The notes beneath the pieces were generated by a model that worked only from the letters and a program-made list of their open reading frames with translations, made no database searches and had not been told where the DNA came from. DNA of 8,895 bases from Clostridiales bacterium (GTDB lineage: Bacteria > Bacillota > Clostridia > Lachnospirales > CAG-274): NCBI GenBank assembly GCA_021203425.1, contig JAJQBF010000042.1:1-8895 (forward strand). Direction: 5' to 3'. Position numbers and translations under genes: made by a program. Shown in pieces: positions 6,188-8,895 of this stretch. Within the stretch, counting starts at the first letter, position 1. Each line of letters starts with the position of its first letter.

Positions 6188-7186
6188 CTATTCTCCTGTT
6201 CTTGCCGCCTGACCGCTTGAAACCTCGTCACGGCTGCGGCTTGTTCTGTTTCCTGCCTCATCGTCATCGTCATCTTCGTCTTTCTTTTCTTCCGTTTCTT
6301 CCTCGGCAGTTGTAGGCTCTTCGGTTGTTCTTTCCGTTGTGGTTTCCGTTTCGTCCCAGTTGGGGTTGTCTATATAAGTCATAATAACAAGAACACTGTC
6401 AAGGTGTTCAAAGTCAACAACCGGCTCAATCACAGCTGTTTTTGTAGATGTATCGGAGGCATTTTCAATGCTTACAACCTTTCCTATGGAGATACCCTCG
6501 GGATAAACGGAGCTGTAGTGAGAGGTTGTTATTTCGTCCCCTTCCGTTATTTTCGAGGTTATATCGATAAGCTCCATTTTACACATACCCTTGTTGTTAA
6601 GGTCGCCCTTAACATAGCCTGTGTCTCCCGTTCTGGGTGATACGGCGCTTACAGAGTCGGAGTCGTCTATTATTGAAACCACCTGTGAATAATTAAAGCC
6701 GCATTCTCTTATTCTGCCTACAAGCCCTCCGTCGGCTATAACAACCATATTCTGAGCAAGCCCGTCGGAAGAGCCTTTGTCTATTATAAAGACATCATAC
6801 CAGTTTCCCGGGTCTTTTCCTATAATTCTTGCTCCCGTTGTTCCGTAAGCCTTATATTTTTCGGAAAGCTCTAAAAGACCTGAAAGCTTTTTATTGTCAT
6901 TTTCCAAAAGCTCAATACGTGAATTTTCCAGTTTAAGCTTTTCTATTTCCAGTTTCATTTCTTCATTTTCTTTTATTAAATCGTCTGTATTTGTAACGGC
7001 GGAAAATCTTGAAGAAAACCAATTTCCCACAGAGTAAACCGCTCCCTGAACAGGTGTCAGAACAAAACCGAAAGTTTTTTCAAATATCGAAGGCGCAAGA
7101 CGGTTTGTTGTTATTCCTGCCAAACAAAGACAAACAACACATAAAAGCAGAAAAAACGTCTTTTTATGTTTATTTATAAATTTCAT
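6188..7186 (-). CDS. mreC: Rod shape-determining protein MreC
   Basis: This 332-residue bitopic protein lies mostly outside the membrane and links MreB/MreD to PBP2. A basic N-terminus (KFINKHKK) precedes one helix (about 10-26). A coiled coil follows at about 67-110 (charged heptad-like run ENEEMKLEIEKLKLEN), then the paired beta-barrel MreC domain (about 115-271) with GKDPGNWYDVFIIDKGSSDG (123-142), MVVIADGGLVGRI (147-159) and YPEGISIGKVVSI (228-240). After the conserved domain comes an odd tail of about 60 residues, rich in Thr, Glu and Asp (272-332), with KKDEDDDDDE at 301-310. It is low in complexity, probably disordered and, if topology is normal, extracytoplasmic. The ATG at 7186-7184 follows AAAGGAAG by eight bases, and the mreB stop overlaps that site. 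The core identification is firm; the tail has no assigned role. Confidence 0.95.
   Translation of the reverse strand: MKFINKHKKTFFLLLCVVCLCLAGITTNRLAPSIFEKTFGFVLTPVQGAVYSVGNWFSSRFSAVTNTDDLIKENEEMKLEIEKLKLENSRIELLENDNKKLSGLLELSEKYKAYGTTGARIIGKDPGNWYDVFIIDKGSSDGLAQNMVVIADGGLVGRIRECGFNYSQVVSIIDDSDSVSAVSPRTGDTGYVKGDLNNKGMCKMELIDITSKITEGDEITTSHYSSVYPEGISIGKVVSIENASDTSTKTAVIEPVVDFEHLDSVLVIMTYIDNPNWDETETTTERTTEEPTTAEEETEEKKDEDDDDDEAGNRTSRSRDEVSSGQAARTGE
6191..6198 (-). promoter_or_regulatory. Ribosome binding site that fixes the TTG start of mreD
   Basis: CAGGAGAA on the minus strand is encoded in the last codons of mreC (…Thr-Gly-Glu) and puts AGGAG seven bases before TTG (6185-6183). It supports the unusual start codon and tight coupling to mreC. 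Confidence 0.75.
6258..6281 (-). repeat. Short triplet/hexamer repeat encoding the acidic run of MreC
   Basis: On the plus strand the tract reads TCA TCG TCA TCG TCA TCT TCG TCT, which on the coding strand is a run of GAC/GAT/GAA/GAG-type codons giving the Asp/Glu stretch at MreC residues 303-310. The perfect hexamer unit TCATCG occurs two and a half times (6258-6272). Because it is in frame, change in copy number would lengthen or shorten the acidic run without a frameshift. Confidence 0.55.
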
Positions 7187-7194
7187 AACAAATT

Positions 7195-7202
7195 CTTCCT
7201 TT
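7195..7202 (-). promoter_or_regulatory. mreC ribosome binding site overlapping the mreB stop
   Basis: AAAGGAAG on the minus strand is eight bases before the mreC ATG (7186-7184). Its first two A residues belong to the mreB stop codon TAA (7203-7201), which favours translational coupling of mreB and mreC. Confidence 0.65.
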
Positions 7203-8235
7203 ACATTCTCAGCTTATGGGGAGTAACAAGTACGTTTTTAAGCGTATCTATATGCTCCAAAACTGCGCCTGTGCCGTTTGCGACACAGTTAAGAGGCTCC
7301 TCGGCAATATGAACGGGCATACTCGTTTCAAGAGAAACAAGCTTGTCAAGCCCTCTGAGAAGAGCGCCGCCGCCTGTTAAATATATTCCGCCCTCTATAA
7401 TATCTGCCGAAAGCTCAGGGGGAGTTTTCTCCAGCGTTGTTTTTATCGCCGCAATTATTTTGGCAACAGGTCCCTCAAGCGCCTTTAAAATATCCTCTGA
7501 GGTTACTTCTATATTTTTAGGCAAACCCGTAATCAAATCTCTGCCCCTTATTTCCATAGCCAAAATTTCGGAATCATCATCTAAATATGCACAGCCTATG
7601 CTAAGCTTTATATCCTCGGCGGTTCTGTCGCCTATGGCAAGCTTAAAATGTTCCTTTACATAGGCGGAAATAGCCTGATCAAAGGCATCTCCGGCTATCC
7701 TTTCCGAAATTGCCGTAACTATGCCCCCTAAAGATATAACGGCAACCTCGCTTGTTCCGCCGCCTATATCCACAACCATATTGCCTGTCGGCTCTTCAAC
7801 GTGAAGCCCTGCCCCTATTGCCGCTGCCATAGGCTCTTCAACAAGGTAGACATATCTGTCCTTTGCCCCTGCCGCAAGAGAAGCCTCTATTACGGCTCTT
7901 TTTTCAACCTCGGTTACTCCCGAAGGCACGCATATAACTATTCTGGGCTTAGGACCGAAAAGCGTGTTTTTATGCGCCTTTCCTATAAAATATTTAAGCA
8001 TGGCCTGTGTAATTTCAAAATCCGCAATAACACCGTCCTTCATAGGGCGAATGGCAACTATACTGCCGGGGGTTCTTCCTATCATATTCTTTGCCTCGTC
8101 TCCTACGGCAAGAACCTCTTTTGTGCCAGTGTTTATAGCCACAACAGAAGGTTCGTTTACGACTATGCCCTTGCCTCTTAAAAAGACCAGGGTATTAGCC
8201 GTTCCCAAATCTATTCCCATATCCTTTGTAAACAT
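7201..8235 (-). CDS. mreB: Rod shape-determining actin homologue MreB
   Basis: This 344-residue cytoplasmic ATPase forms membrane-associated filaments that direct lateral wall synthesis. The actin/Hsp70-fold motifs are in order: phosphate-1 GIDLGTANT (7-15), the connecting segment RIVICVPSGVT (98-108) with LVEEPMAAAIGAG (131-143), phosphate-2 VVDIGGGTSEVAVISLGG (154-171), AEDIKLSIG (206-214) and the adenosine motif LTGGGALLRGLD (286-297). Length is that of a typical MreB; no extra domains are present. MreB is preferred over Mbl or MreBH paralogues because mreC and mreD follow directly. The ATG at 8235-8233 is preceded by AGGAGGT at eight bases. The gap to maf is 44 bases and holds only this site, so transcription from the maf side is likely, although a promoter within or upstream of maf cannot be excluded. 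Confidence 0.97.
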   Translation of the reverse strand: MFTKDMGIDLGTANTLVFLRGKGIVVNEPSVVAINTGTKEVLAVGDEAKNMIGRTPGSIVAIRPMKDGVIADFEITQAMLKYFIGKAHKNTLFGPKPRIVICVPSGVTEVEKRAVIEASLAAGAKDRYVYLVEEPMAAAIGAGLHVEEPTGNMVVDIGGGTSEVAVISLGGIVTAISERIAGDAFDQAISAYVKEHFKLAIGDRTAEDIKLSIGCAYLDDDSEILAMEIRGRDLITGLPKNIEVTSEDILKALEGPVAKIIAAIKTTLEKTPPELSADIIEGGIYLTGGGALLRGLDKLVSLETSMPVHIAEEPLNCVANGTGAVLEHIDTLKNVLVTPHKLRM

Positions 8236-8243
8236 AATTTTTT

Positions 8244-8250
8244 ACCTCCT
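8244..8250 (-). promoter_or_regulatory. mreB ribosome binding site
   Basis: AGGAGGT on the minus strand, eight bases before the mreB ATG, is a full-strength Shine-Dalgarno sequence. It is the main recognisable signal in the 44-base maf-mreB gap and fits the high expression expected of an MreB filament subunit. Confidence 0.8.
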
Positions 8251-8279
8251 AAGTTATCTTTTTCCTTTTGTAAATCTTT

Positions 8280-8861
8280 CTATATTATCTGCATTTCCTT
8301 CATTGTTTTGTAAAGCAAACAGGTATTAAGCCCCACTACCGTCTGATAGTTTCCCTTAATCCTTTCTATAAAGCGTGAGCCTGTGCCCTGAATTCCATAT
8401 GAGCCGGCTTTATCCATAGGCTCTCCGCTTTCGATATACTCTCTGATTTCACCCTCGGTCATCTCAGCCATAAAAACCTCTGTCTTATCGGCAAATGTCT
8501 TTATTTTAACTCCGCCGGAATCTTTAACGATAAGGCAGCTGTCAGTATACACAAAATGGCTTTTTCCCGAAAGCTCGGAAAGCATTCTGAAAGCGTCTTC
8601 CTTATCCTTAGGTTTGCCTAAAATCAAATTATTTAAAACAACTATCGTGTCGGCTCCCAAAACACAAACCTCATCAAGGTTCGAATATTTTTCAAACACG
8701 TCTTTTGCCTTTGTCTCCGCCAGACGGGTACATATCTGTTCAAAAGACTCGCCTTCATTTATTATTTCCTCTTTATTTGAGGGACAAACCTCAAACCCGG
8801 GTATAAGCTCCTTAAAAAGCTCCTGCCGTCTGGGGGAGGCCGATGCTAAAACAAACTTCAT
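8280..8861 (-). CDS. maf: Maf/YhdE family nucleoside triphosphate pyrophosphatase
   Basis: This 193-residue cytoplasmic house-cleaning enzyme of the Maf/YhdE family hydrolyses nucleoside triphosphates to the monophosphate and pyrophosphate. Characterised relatives act on dTTP and UTP or on modified nucleotides. Motifs are the N-terminal LASASPRR (5-12), LGADTIV (68-74) with the catalytic Asp71, GKPKDKEDAFRML (82-94) with LSGKSHFVYT (97-106), and the C-terminal DKAGSYGIQG (150-159) and NYQTVVGLN (171-179). The ATG at 8861-8859 is chosen because family members begin three to four residues before ASxSPRR. A GTG at 8870-8868 would add three residues; neither start has a strong ribosome binding site. 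In Bacillus the order is maf-radC-mreB; here radC is absent and mreB follows after 44 bases. Upstream, 34 bases remain in the window and show no clear promoter. Confidence 0.93.
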   Translation of the reverse strand: MKFVLASASPRRQELFKELIPGFEVCPSNKEEIINEGESFEQICTRLAETKAKDVFEKYSNLDEVCVLGADTIVVLNNLILGKPKDKEDAFRMLSELSGKSHFVYTDSCLIVKDSGGVKIKTFADKTEVFMAEMTEGEIREYIESGEPMDKAGSYGIQGTGSRFIERIKGNYQTVVGLNTCLLYKTMKEMQII

Positions 8862-8895
8862 AATTACCACAGCTTTCTGTATATAAATATTGATA

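Noticed and set aside
7801..8329. Plus-strand open frames of 121-126 codons opposite mreB
   Set aside because: They are antisense to a gene with a complete set of MreB motifs, overlap each other in different frames, lack ribosome binding sites and have no recognisable domain. The same applies to the plus-strand frames opposite minD, mrdA and maf.
1..8895. Transfer RNA, ribosomal RNA, CRISPR, insertion sequence or phage features
   Set aside because: No clover-leaf, repeat-spacer pattern, transposase or integrase motif was seen; coding sequence fills nearly the whole window.

Overview
The window is one continuous block of minus-strand genes for rod-cell morphogenesis and division-site placement. 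In transcription order (high to low coordinates) it reads maf, mreB, mreC, mreD, mrdA (PBP2), a 145-base gap, minD, minE, rodA, an mgsA-like gene, a DUF1294 membrane protein, and the first codons of a further gene cut by the left edge. I find no convincing gene on the plus strand and no RNA gene, mobile element or CRISPR array.

The organism is most likely a rod-shaped low-to-moderate-GC Firmicute of class Clostridia. The reasons are strong AGGAGG-type ribosome binding sites throughout, several TTG starts, a MinD/MinE pair (Bacillus lacks MinE) inside an mre/mrd cluster, and the maf-mre-pbp2-min-rodA-mgsA order that I associate with Clostridia. The genus cannot be fixed from the sequence alone.

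Layout. Bases 8861-5649 carry maf and the MreBCD scaffold; bases 5648-3156 carry the class B transpeptidase PBP2. MreB filaments inside the cell are linked through MreC and MreD to PBP2 and to the SEDS glycosyltransferase RodA (1922-795), giving the elongasome that builds the lateral wall. Most junctions are 2-16 bases, with stop codons lying in or beside the next ribosome binding site, so translational coupling is likely. The exception is the 145-base gap at 3011-3155, which has a good promoter candidate and a hairpin. It suggests that minD-minE-rodA-mgsA-DUF1294 can also be transcribed separately.

The points most worth attention are: (1) minC is missing from the place where it is expected, leaving a MinDE oscillator without its FtsZ inhibitor at this locus; (2) the MgsA-like protein keeps the methylglyoxal synthase phosphate-binding motif but has Glu, Tyr and Ala at the positions of the E. 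coli residues Asp71, His98 and Ser65; (3) PBP2 has an insertion of about 125 residues before the transpeptidase core; (4) MreC ends in a long Thr/Glu/Asp-rich tail.
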